From contig QBMN01000026.1 of assembly GCA_003241845.1 (NCBI GenBank), positions 1 to 35,107 of the forward strand: a stretch of 35,107 nt of DNA, given 5' to 3'. Made by a program: the position numbers and the translations under genes. This DNA comes from Shackletoniella antarctica. Lineage in GTDB: Bacteria > Cyanobacteriota > Cyanobacteriia > Phormidesmidales > Phormidesmidaceae. The notes below the pieces were generated by a model that saw only the letters and a list, made by a program, of their open reading frames with translations, searched no databases and was not told the origin of the DNA. The first letter of the stretch is position 1; each line of letters opens with the position of its first letter. Below, piece after piece: positions 7,316 through 14,265 of the stretch.

Positions 7316-8680
7316 ATGGTCTACGCATTTCCGCCGGGGTTTCAGTGGGGGGTTGCCACCTCGTCCTACCAGATCGAGGGCGCGGTGGCGGAGCGCGGCC
7401 CCAGCGTGTGGGATGTCTTTAGCCAGACCCCAGGGCGGGTGCTGAATGGGGATACGGGGGCGATCGCCTGCGACCACTGCCACCGCTACCGTGACGACAT
7501 CGCCCTAATGGCGGAGCTGGGGGTGCGCCACTACCGCTTCAGCATTTGCTGGCCTCGCATCGTCCCCAGCGGGCGCGGCGCGGTGAACCAGGCCGGGCTC
7601 GATTTCTACCGCGAACTGGTCGATACCCTGCTGGAATTTGGCGTCACCCCCCACGCCACCCTGTTCCACTGGGATAGCCCCCAGGCGCTCGAAGCCGAGT
7701 ACGGCTCGTGGCGCAGTCGCCAAATGGCCCCAGACTTTGCCGACTATGCCACGGTGGTGGTGAAGGGGTTGGGCGATCGCGTCACCCACTGGATCACCCT
7801 CAACGAAATTTTCTGCTTTACCCACCTCGGCTACGGCGTTGGCCACGCGCCCGAAATGGCCCCCGGCACCGTCGTCAAAACCGTTAAAGAAGTCTGGCAA
7901 ACCTCCCACCACGCCCTGCTGGCCCACGGCCTGGGCTGCCAAGCCATTCGCGCCGCCTCGCCCCAGCCCTGCCAGGTGGCCCTGGTCGACAACTACCTCG
8001 CCACGGTACCGCTCACCGACACCCCAGAAGATATCGCCGCTGCCCAGGCCGCCTTTCCCCGGGCGGGCACCAACGGCGGCATTCTCTACCCGGCCCTGAC
8101 TGGGGAATACAGTGCCAAATTGCTGGCCGACCTGGGCGACAATGCCCCCGACATCCAGCCCGGCGATCTCGAAGTCATTCACCAGCCGCTCGATGCCCTC
8201 GGCTTTAACTGCTACACCGGCGTCTACGTGCGCGCCGCCGACCACCCCAACGGCTTTGAGATCTTGCCCTTTCCCCAGGGCTACCCGCGCCTGCATATGC
8301 CCTGGCTGCACCTGCTGCCCGACAGCCTCTACTGGGGCGTGCGCCACATCAGCGATACCCTTCAGCGCCACGATCTGCGCGTCTTCATTAGCGAAAACGG
8401 CTGCGCCGCCCAGGACGAACTCACGCCCGCCGGGGAAGTGCTCGATCTAGACCGCATTCAGTACCTGCAACAGTACCTGCGATCGGCCCACCGCGCCGTG
8501 CAAGAGGGCTACCCGCTGACGGGCTATTTTCTGTGGAGCTTTTTGGATAACTTCGAGTGGGCCTACGGCTACGATCGCCGCTTTGGCATCACCTACGTCG
8601 ACTACGCCACCCAGCAGCGCATTCCCAAGGCCAGCTACCACTGGTACGCCCGCTGTGTGCAAGAAAATCGCGTGGTGTAG
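7316..8680 (+). CDS. GH1 family beta-glucosidase or 6-phospho-beta-glycosidase
   Basis: Retaining glycoside hydrolase that cleaves beta-linked glucosides by the two-glutamate mechanism. The 454-aa length and the whole GH1 pattern are present: FQWGVATSSYQIEGA (9-23), the acid/base motif TLNE (Glu 164), the nucleophile motif ISENG (Glu 360), and WSFLDNFEWAYGYDRRFGI near the C-terminus, which shapes the sugar site. No signal peptide, so it is probably cytoplasmic. The start is ATG at 7316, where GH1 homology begins; the frame open back to 7217 overlaps the preceding gene and is repetitive. It converges on kaiC with only 23 bases between stops. Substrate preference cannot be fixed by eye. Confidence 0.93.
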   Translation: MVYAFPPGFQWGVATSSYQIEGAVAERGPSVWDVFSQTPGRVLNGDTGAIACDHCHRYRDDIALMAELGVRHYRFSICWPRIVPSGRGAVNQAGLDFYRELVDTLLEFGVTPHATLFHWDSPQALEAEYGSWRSRQMAPDFADYATVVVKGLGDRVTHWITLNEIFCFTHLGYGVGHAPEMAPGTVVKTVKEVWQTSHHALLAHGLGCQAIRAASPQPCQVALVDNYLATVPLTDTPEDIAAAQAAFPRAGTNGGILYPALTGEYSAKLLADLGDNAPDIQPGDLEVIHQPLDALGFNCYTGVYVRAADHPNGFEILPFPQGYPRLHMPWLHLLPDSLYWGVRHISDTLQRHDLRVFISENGCAAQDELTPAGEVLDLDRIQYLQQYLRSAHRAVQEGYPLTGYFLWSFLDNFEWAYGYDRRFGITYVDYATQQRIPKASYHWYARCVQENRVV

Positions 8681-8703
8681 CCATTAGAAACCCAGAGCCT
8701 TGC

Positions 8704-10260
8704 CTACAGCTCCGAGTCGCCCTGCACTCCCTGAATAATTCGCGATAGCTCGCTCTTTTCATCCACCGAGGTGCGGGTGGGCGAGCCGCTGATGATCCGC
8801 TCCAGGTTGCGGAACGAGTCTTTAATATCTGGCCCCTGGCTATTGATGGTGTATTCGCGAATGCCTTTGTCGTGCCACGAGCCGCGCATCTTAAACACGT
8901 TGATGGCCCGCGACAGTTCGCCCCGCACCTCCACGTATTGCAGCATTAAAATCGTGTCGGTAATGGTCGAAATATGCGACTCGGTAATCGAGTGCAGGCC
9001 CATAAACTGCTCGGTGGTGTTGGTGAAAAAACCGGTGATTTCTTCCTGCTTGGCAAAGCCCGTTACCCCAATCACAAACTGCCGAAAGGAGTTGTTGCTG
9101 ACGCCGCGATCGAGCGCTGACAGCGAGTCGATCGCCACCCGCGACGGCTTAAAGTGAGCAATCTCGGTCTTAATCATTTGCAGGTGGTCTTCTAACCCCG
9201 CCGACTCGGGGTAGGCGCAGATAATCTTCAGCAGCCCCTGCTCTTCCATTGCCTCAAAATCGACCCCCCAGGAGTAGGCGTTGCGGGAGAGCTGGGCGCG
9301 CGACTCTTCGTAGGCAAACAAAATCGCCCGTTCGCCGCTCTTGCAGCCTTCCACCAAAAACTTGCTGACCAGCAGGGTTTTGCCCGTGCCCGTGGCCCCG
9401 GTCGCCAAAATGATCGAGTCCTTAAAGAAGCCGCCGCCGCACATTTCGTCCAGCGTCGGCACCCCCGACGACACCCGCACGTTAGACGATCGCTGGGTCA
9501 GCTGCATCGCCCCTAGCGGAAAGATATTGATGCCGTCGTTGGTAATCGTAAACGGGTACTCCCCCTTCATGTGGGTGGTGCCCCGCAGCTTGAGAATCTC
9601 AATGGTGCGGCGGCGGCGTTCCCCCTCCAGGGCGTTGCGCACAATCACCACGTTGTCGGAGACAAACTCTTCGACCCCGAAGCGGGCCACCGGGCCATAC
9701 TCATCTAGCCGCTCGGTGGTCATGATGGTAGTAACGCCGATTAGCTTCAGCCGAGCCACCAGGCGAAAAATCTCTCGGCGCACCACCGAGGCCGCATCGT
9801 ACTGCTGAAACACCGCCGTCACCGAGTCAATGGAAACCCGCTTCGCCTTGTACTTGCGAATGGCGTACTGAATCCGCTCAATTAGAGCCGACAGGTCAAA
9901 GTTGCCCACCACATCCTGCCCTTCGGGATCGGGGGAGGCATCGAGAATAAATAGCTTGCCATCGTCCACCAGACGCTGCAAATCCCAGCCAAAGCTGTAG
10001 GCGTTTTGAATAATGTCTTCTGGCGATTCTTCAAAGGTGACAAACACCCCAGGCTCATCAAACTCGGTGATGCCGTTGTAGATAAACTGCACCGCAAACA
10101 GGGTTTTGCCCGTGCCCGAGGTGCCGCTCACCAGCGTTGATCGCCCCGCCGGAATGCCGCCGTGGCTAATATCGTCTAGCCCCTCGATCATGGTGCGAAT
10201 CTTACGCACGCCGACGGGGTGAGCAGGAGTCTGCAAATTGTTTTGGTCAGAGTCTGTCAT
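8704..10260 (-). CDS. kaiC: Circadian clock ATPase/autokinase KaiC
   Basis: Central clock protein: a hexameric double-RecA ATPase whose phosphorylation cycles daily with KaiA (stimulating) and KaiB (antagonising). It has 518 aa, close to the 519 of Synechococcus elongatus, and aligns with it without a gap at the N-terminus. CI has Walker A GTSGTGKT (46-53) and catalytic Glu pair FEES (about 77-78). CII has GATGTGKT (about 288-295) and YEES (about 317-320). The phosphosites Ser431/Thr432 are intact in TESHISTITDT (codons at 8970-8965), and the C-terminal A-loop/KaiA-binding tail ending VDEKSELSRI is present. It therefore appears fully functional. Last gene of kaiA-kaiB-kaiC, with an unusually long 246-base gap from kaiB. 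Confidence 0.99.
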   Translation of the reverse strand: MTDSDQNNLQTPAHPVGVRKIRTMIEGLDDISHGGIPAGRSTLVSGTSGTGKTLFAVQFIYNGITEFDEPGVFVTFEESPEDIIQNAYSFGWDLQRLVDDGKLFILDASPDPEGQDVVGNFDLSALIERIQYAIRKYKAKRVSIDSVTAVFQQYDAASVVRREIFRLVARLKLIGVTTIMTTERLDEYGPVARFGVEEFVSDNVVIVRNALEGERRRRTIEILKLRGTTHMKGEYPFTITNDGINIFPLGAMQLTQRSSNVRVSSGVPTLDEMCGGGFFKDSIILATGATGTGKTLLVSKFLVEGCKSGERAILFAYEESRAQLSRNAYSWGVDFEAMEEQGLLKIICAYPESAGLEDHLQMIKTEIAHFKPSRVAIDSLSALDRGVSNNSFRQFVIGVTGFAKQEEITGFFTNTTEQFMGLHSITESHISTITDTILMLQYVEVRGELSRAINVFKMRGSWHDKGIREYTINSQGPDIKDSFRNLERIISGSPTRTSVDEKSELSRIIQGVQGDSEL

Positions 10261-10506
10261 AGGACGTTATTAAATTTATCGGGCAGGGGGCCGCCCTTAA
10301 ATAAACTACAGGAAAATTACCGGAGATATTGAGGACTAAGCATACCCTGAACCGGCTGCCCTGCCGGTTCTAAGCTGGCTGACCCACAGAGGTGTTGATC
10401 AGCAATCCGAAGCTGTCTGGTTGTGCTGTATTCAGCCCCCGAACCTGGCCCCTGGTAGCCCTCGGATTAGCCCCCTTGGGATTAGCCCCCTCGGCTTATC
10501 TAGAGA
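10261..10506. other. Long kaiB-kaiC intergenic spacer with a short tandem repeat
   Basis: 246 bases with no convincing gene. Near kaiB it holds a tandem GGATTAGCCCCCT repeat (about 10463-10492). Near kaiC, on the minus strand, it is AT-rich (TTTATTTAAGG, then GATAAATTTAATAACG before the ATG), which could host a kaiC-proximal promoter or 5' leader. GGGC and GCCC arms around 10280-10296 could form a small hairpin. No clear -35/-10 pair. Confidence 0.45.
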
Positions 10507-10821
10507 CTAGCCATAGATGTCGTCTTCACGCAGCTCATCGTAGAGCAGGTCTAGCCCAATCAGCACCCGCTCGCGATCGGACAGATCGCCGATAATCTTG
10601 CGCACCGGCGGCGGCAAAATCTTGGCCAGAGTAGGGGTGGCAAGAATTTTATCCTCCTCTGCCAGCTGCGGGTTTTTGAGCACGTCGATGACCTTGAGGG
10701 CATAGACCCCCTGAAACTCTTCTTCCAGAATGTCGTTGAGGGTCTTGAGGGCGCGCAGGGAGTTAGGGGTGTTGCCCGCAACGTAGAGCTTGAGGATGTA
10801 GGTCTTTTTAACGGAACTCAT
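10507..10821 (-). CDS. kaiB: Circadian clock protein KaiB
   Basis: Fold-switching clock protein that binds the CI ring of KaiC and then sequesters KaiA and recruits output kinases. The 104-aa protein starting [21 protein letters not shown] has the typical family length. The thioredoxin-like core, the prolines of [20 protein letters not shown] that isomerise during fold switching, and the conserved DLLYDE tail are all visible. ATG at 10821 was chosen because homology starts there; a longer open frame reaching 10914 overlaps the kaiA stop and adds no family sequence. kaiA ends 53 bases upstream, so the two are probably cotranscribed. Confidence 0.98.
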   Translation of the reverse strand: MSSVKKTYILKLYVAGNTPNSLRALKTLNDILEEEFQGVYALKVIDVLKNPQLAEEDKILATPTLAKILPPPVRKIIGDLSDRERVLIGLDLLYDELREDDIYG

Positions 10822-10874
10822 GGCAGGCTCTGGGCTACAGGAACATGGACGATTGTATCGGGTCAGGTGAGGGC

Positions 10875-11810
10875 CTAGGGCTGGCGGGGAATGGATCGCC
10901 GGTACATTTCGCACAGGTGGGCAATGATGTCGATCAGGGTGAGTCGGTAATCGAGCAAAACTTCTTCGCTGCGCCCCTCCAGCTTGAGCTGCTTAGCGAA
11001 GCTGTCCATCAGCTGCATGTGAATTTCTACGATGTGGGCCACGGAGATATCGGCCATGAACGCCTGATCTACAAGGTCGTCGATCAGCTGGTTGAGGTTG
11101 ATTTTGGGGTCTTTGGCAAAATAGCCCAGAATAATCATCCGGTAGTCAGCCTTGAGCTGGCCCAGAAAAGCTGCCCGGTCATCGGGGGGCATGTGGCGCA
11201 AAAACGAGCTGGGGCTGCGCTTGTAATAAACTCCCAGGTAGCCCAGGCGGGCTTTGAGTTTTTCTGTCAGTCGGTGTTGCTGAGCGCTCAGGCTGTCGTC
11301 TGGGGAGTCTGATGGATTCTCTGACGGATCAGCCGCAGGGGCGGCGGCGGCTTTGCTGGCCTCTGACAGCCGGACAAATTCTTCAATAGCGTTCTGAATC
11401 ACCCGCTCAAGCTGAGGCATTGCCTCAACGGCATGGTGAATAACGGCCCCAGGGTAGGGTTCGGCACCGGCAACGGGCACCGCATTGGTCGCGGCGGGCG
11501 GTTCGCGGCGGGCGGGCTCTGCGTCTTCCCCGGAGGCATTCTTTGCCTGACGCTCTGGCTCGCCAATGAGTATCACCACCGGCATCATCAGATCTAGCTG
11601 CATCAGGGCGGGGCGCAGGGCCTGCTGCCACACCTGGCTGTCTACTATCAGGCAGTCGGGCAGTTCGGGATGGCTTTTCAACCACTCTAGGGCATCTCCT
11701 AGAACGGCACTTTGATGCACGACATATCGGCTAGGGGCCAGATTTAACTCGGGAACCTGCTTAACCTGATCGCCACGGGTCAGGACGTAGATCTGAAGGG
11801 GAGCAACCAA
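10875..11810 (-). CDS. kaiA: Circadian clock protein KaiA, with TTG start
   Basis: Activates KaiC autophosphorylation by binding its C-terminal tail. The 311-aa protein has an N-terminal pseudoreceiver (about 1-150) and a C-terminal helical dimerisation and KaiC-binding domain (about 178-311, with [11 protein letters not shown] and [22 protein letters not shown] patterns). It is longer than S. elongatus KaiA (284 aa) because of an Ala/Pro/Glu-rich insert in the pseudoreceiver (about 86-120) and an acidic Ser/Pro/Asp linker (152-176). The frame has no ATG or GTG near the expected start; TTG at 11810 gives the family-like beginning [10 protein letters not shown], so a weak TTG start is inferred. 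First gene of the kai cluster. Confidence 0.96.
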   Translation of the reverse strand: MVAPLQIYVLTRGDQVKQVPELNLAPSRYVVHQSAVLGDALEWLKSHPELPDCLIVDSQVWQQALRPALMQLDLMMPVVILIGEPERQAKNASGEDAEPARREPPAATNAVPVAGAEPYPGAVIHHAVEAMPQLERVIQNAIEEFVRLSEASKAAAAPAADPSENPSDSPDDSLSAQQHRLTEKLKARLGYLGVYYKRSPSSFLRHMPPDDRAAFLGQLKADYRMIILGYFAKDPKINLNQLIDDLVDQAFMADISVAHIVEIHMQLMDSFAKQLKLEGRSEEVLLDYRLTLIDIIAHLCEMYRRSIPRQP

Positions 11811-12095
11811 GGGGCGAGGAGAATGAGCAGGACAAGAAATAAACCGAGTCCAAGTCTAGCTTTGGAGGTTTGCCTGGGGGAAAGCGACCGATGCCAAGCT
11901 GGACTTGGTATATCTAGTAGGCAAGGCCCAGGGTTAACCCCAGGTTTAGCTAGCCAGACACCACAGGAGCCGAGATTTAACACAGCTGCCCTAGGACGCA
12001 TCATGGGAAGCATCAGGTTATGGTCAATTGTAAAGGGTGGTTGCCAGAATCCGGCCTGCCCCCGCACCCAGAGTCAAACCCTAGGGGATTAGCCT
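11811..12095. promoter_or_regulatory. Divergent control region between kaiA and the kinase-like gene
   Basis: 285 bases between the kaiA start (minus) and the 12096 start (plus), so promoters for both should lie here. A perfect palindrome GGGTTAACCC occurs at 11931-11940, about 120 bases upstream of kaiA. AGGGGA precedes the 12096 ATG at normal ribosome-binding distance. No convincing -35/-10 pair could be assigned by eye. Small frames on both strands were judged non-coding. Confidence 0.5.
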
Positions 12096-14093
12096 ATGGC
12101 GCTGCCGCCCCTCGACCACTTTTTGAGCAATGTTCCCGCCTACGATCTGGCTACAGCTCTCGGCGAGATTACCCAAGCTTTGGGGCAGCCGGCGGCGGCG
12201 GCCCCCAGCCACATTGTGGTCACTGACGATGAGCATCGACCCCTAGGGGCGATCGCCCTGGGGCGGCTGTGGGCCAGTCACCACACCTGGGGGCTGAGCC
12301 ATGCTGGGGATAGTCTAGCGGGGCCACGGCTGTTGGATTGCCAGCCTTGGCTAGAGCCGGTGGTGGAGGTGGAGGCCAGTCAGCTTTTAGATATTTCAGC
12401 CCTGGCTGATCTGGGGGCGCTGGCTCAAAAAGTGCCTGCCCCAACCCTGGTGGTGATCGACGCTGATGGGCAGTACCTGGGGGTGCTCAACCCGGCTCGG
12501 CTGCTGGGCTGGCTGGCTACTCAAGCCGCAGGGCTGAGGGAAGCTAGCCAGCCTGGTACAGACTGGCTAAAGGCCGGGCAAAGGGCCTGGGTGCTAGAGC
12601 TGAGCCACGCGCTCAAAACCCCGATTACTACGCTGCTGGGGTTGTCAACCTTACTTTTAGACAGCCGGGTTGGGGCGCTGAGCGATCGCCAGTTTCGCTA
12701 CGTGAGCCTCATGCGCCAGGCAATTCGTAAGCTGACCACCCTGGTCAACCTGCTGCTCGACTGGATGCGCCTGGAGTCAGACCAGATCGCGCTTAACCTG
12801 GAGCGGGTCAGCCTGCAACCCCTGGCTGACAACCTGTTGCCTAGCTTTATCGTTGCCCAGCCTGAGGTTGCGGCAGCCGAGTGGGTAGAGAGCTTTACGG
12901 TGCGTCTGGCGACCGCTGAGGGCTGGGTGATGGCTGACCCCCTGCGCCTGCGCCAGAGCCTGCACTACGGCCTGGGCTACCTGTTAGCTCACGGGGCCAG
13001 GCCCAGCGGCCTGATGGTCGAGCCTTGGGGGCCGTGGGTCGGGTTTAGCCTGGGCAGCCCAGATGCCCTGGCAATGCCTGGCGCTGAGTATGGGGATAGG
13101 TTGGAGCCAGCGGCGGCTGAGGCCTCGACCCGCCCCGAAGCGTTGCCAGAACTCCAGACCCTACAGGGGTTAGGGCTCACCCTGGCCCGGCGGTTTAGCC
13201 AGCTGCACGGCGGCGAGGTCAGCCTGTTTAGTAGCCCTGCCTGGGGCAGCCGCCTGACCCTGCTGCTGCCGGCCCCCCCTGCCCTAGCCCGCGCCCAGAC
13301 CACGGTGCTGGTGCTGCTGGCCTGCGCCAGCGAGGCTGTGGTTGAGCAGGTCTACGGCTGTCTGCGGGGCACCGACTACCGACTGGCGATCGCCCCCTGC
13401 TGCCAAACCCTGACCGCCATGCAGAGGCGGCTTACCCCCGCCTGCACCATGATTCACTGGGAATCGCTGCCCGATGCCCCCAGCAACGCCGCCGCCCGCC
13501 AGGCTCTGGTAGATGGTTTAGAGATGGCCAACCCGGTGGTGCTGAGACCCGCAGCGGTGGCGACCATGGCAACGGGTTTAGCCTCGGCAGAGAGCGATTG
13601 GGAGGCAGATATCGCCAGCCAAGTGCTATCGGTTGAGACCCTGGCCCAGGGGCTGCGGCCCTTGCTCGACCAAATCTGTCAGCGATATCCGGTGCCGCTG
13701 GCGGGGCTCACCATGCTGCTGCTGCGATCGCCGGCCTCCGGAGATCCCCCCAGCGCCCTGTCTGCCGCTGTGCAAACCTGGCTTCAGCGCTACCGCTGCC
13801 GCCTGCTTCAGGCCGACGATCTGGCCCAGGCCAATTTGCTCAGTCGGGTGTGGCAGCCCCAGGCGATCGTTTTAGATAGCACTGAGCCAGTGCCCCTGGC
13901 CGAACTCCAGGCTCTGGCCCGCTACCCGGCCCTGGCCCAACTGCCCCTGGTGACGCTGGTGTCGGGGGCAGATGAAGCTGAGGCCCTGGCCCTGGGGCTG
14001 ACCCTGGTGCCCTGCCTAGAGGTACTCCGCCAGCCCCCGGCTGAGGCCGTGAGGAGCCTGATGCAGGCGATCGCCAGGCACCACCACCTCTGA
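12096..14093 (+). CDS. CBS-like / histidine kinase-like protein with tandem receiver-like domains, divergent from kaiA
   Basis: A 665-aa soluble protein. Residues about 10-145 look like a CBS-domain pair (VVTDDEHRPLGAI; VVIDADGQYLGVLN). An H-box ELSHALKTPI follows with His 171 intact, then a dimerisation helix pair. The ATPase region keeps DPLRLRQ (281-287) and the G2-like GLGLTLARRFSQLHGG (358-373). The N-box Asn positions are Tyr 291 and Tyr 295, and no G1 DxGxG is seen, so ATP binding is probably lost. About 400-530 and 535-660 are two receiver-like units; only the second keeps an Asp in the expected place (AIVLDST). Likely a regulatory or scaffold pseudokinase. A clock-input or output role is inferred only from its position next to kaiA. 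Confidence 0.75.
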   Translation: MALPPLDHFLSNVPAYDLATALGEITQALGQPAAAAPSHIVVTDDEHRPLGAIALGRLWASHHTWGLSHAGDSLAGPRLLDCQPWLEPVVEVEASQLLDISALADLGALAQKVPAPTLVVIDADGQYLGVLNPARLLGWLATQAAGLREASQPGTDWLKAGQRAWVLELSHALKTPITTLLGLSTLLLDSRVGALSDRQFRYVSLMRQAIRKLTTLVNLLLDWMRLESDQIALNLERVSLQPLADNLLPSFIVAQPEVAAAEWVESFTVRLATAEGWVMADPLRLRQSLHYGLGYLLAHGARPSGLMVEPWGPWVGFSLGSPDALAMPGAEYGDRLEPAAAEASTRPEALPELQTLQGLGLTLARRFSQLHGGEVSLFSSPAWGSRLTLLLPAPPALARAQTTVLVLLACASEAVVEQVYGCLRGTDYRLAIAPCCQTLTAMQRRLTPACTMIHWESLPDAPSNAAARQALVDGLEMANPVVLRPAAVATMATGLASAESDWEADIASQVLSVETLAQGLRPLLDQICQRYPVPLAGLTMLLLRSPASGDPPSALSAAVQTWLQRYRCRLLQADDLAQANLLSRVWQPQAIVLDSTEPVPLAELQALARYPALAQLPLVTLVSGADEAEALALGLTLVPCLEVLRQPPAEAVRSLMQAIARHHHL

Positions 14094-14265
14094 GCGCTAA
14101 GCCAGGGAATTCAAGGGGGCTGATCAGGGATCTGGGGGGCAAATTTCTGCTGCGGTGGATCAAATCTGTCCCGGAGTATCGTGGGTCATCATTTTTGGCC
14201 ACAATTTTGGGCATATTGAGACCACTGCCCTGGGGTATTGACAACGGCTTACCATTCAGAAACCC

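Noticed and set aside
7505-8371. Long antisense open frame (288 codons) opposite the GH1 gene
   Set aside because: The sense strand encodes a GH1 enzyme with all motifs. The antisense frame is Gly/Val/Ala-rich, as expected from high G+C third positions, and has no recognisable domain.
11780-12067. Small minus-strand frame upstream of kaiA with a hydrophobic C-terminus
   Set aside because: It overlaps the kaiA start in another frame, its N-terminal part has no coding pattern, and the hydrophobic run can arise by chance from the Leu-rich reading of this sequence.
11823-12092. Plus-strand 89-codon frame in the kaiA divergent region
   Set aside because: No ribosome-binding site or domain, and it occupies the expected promoter region.
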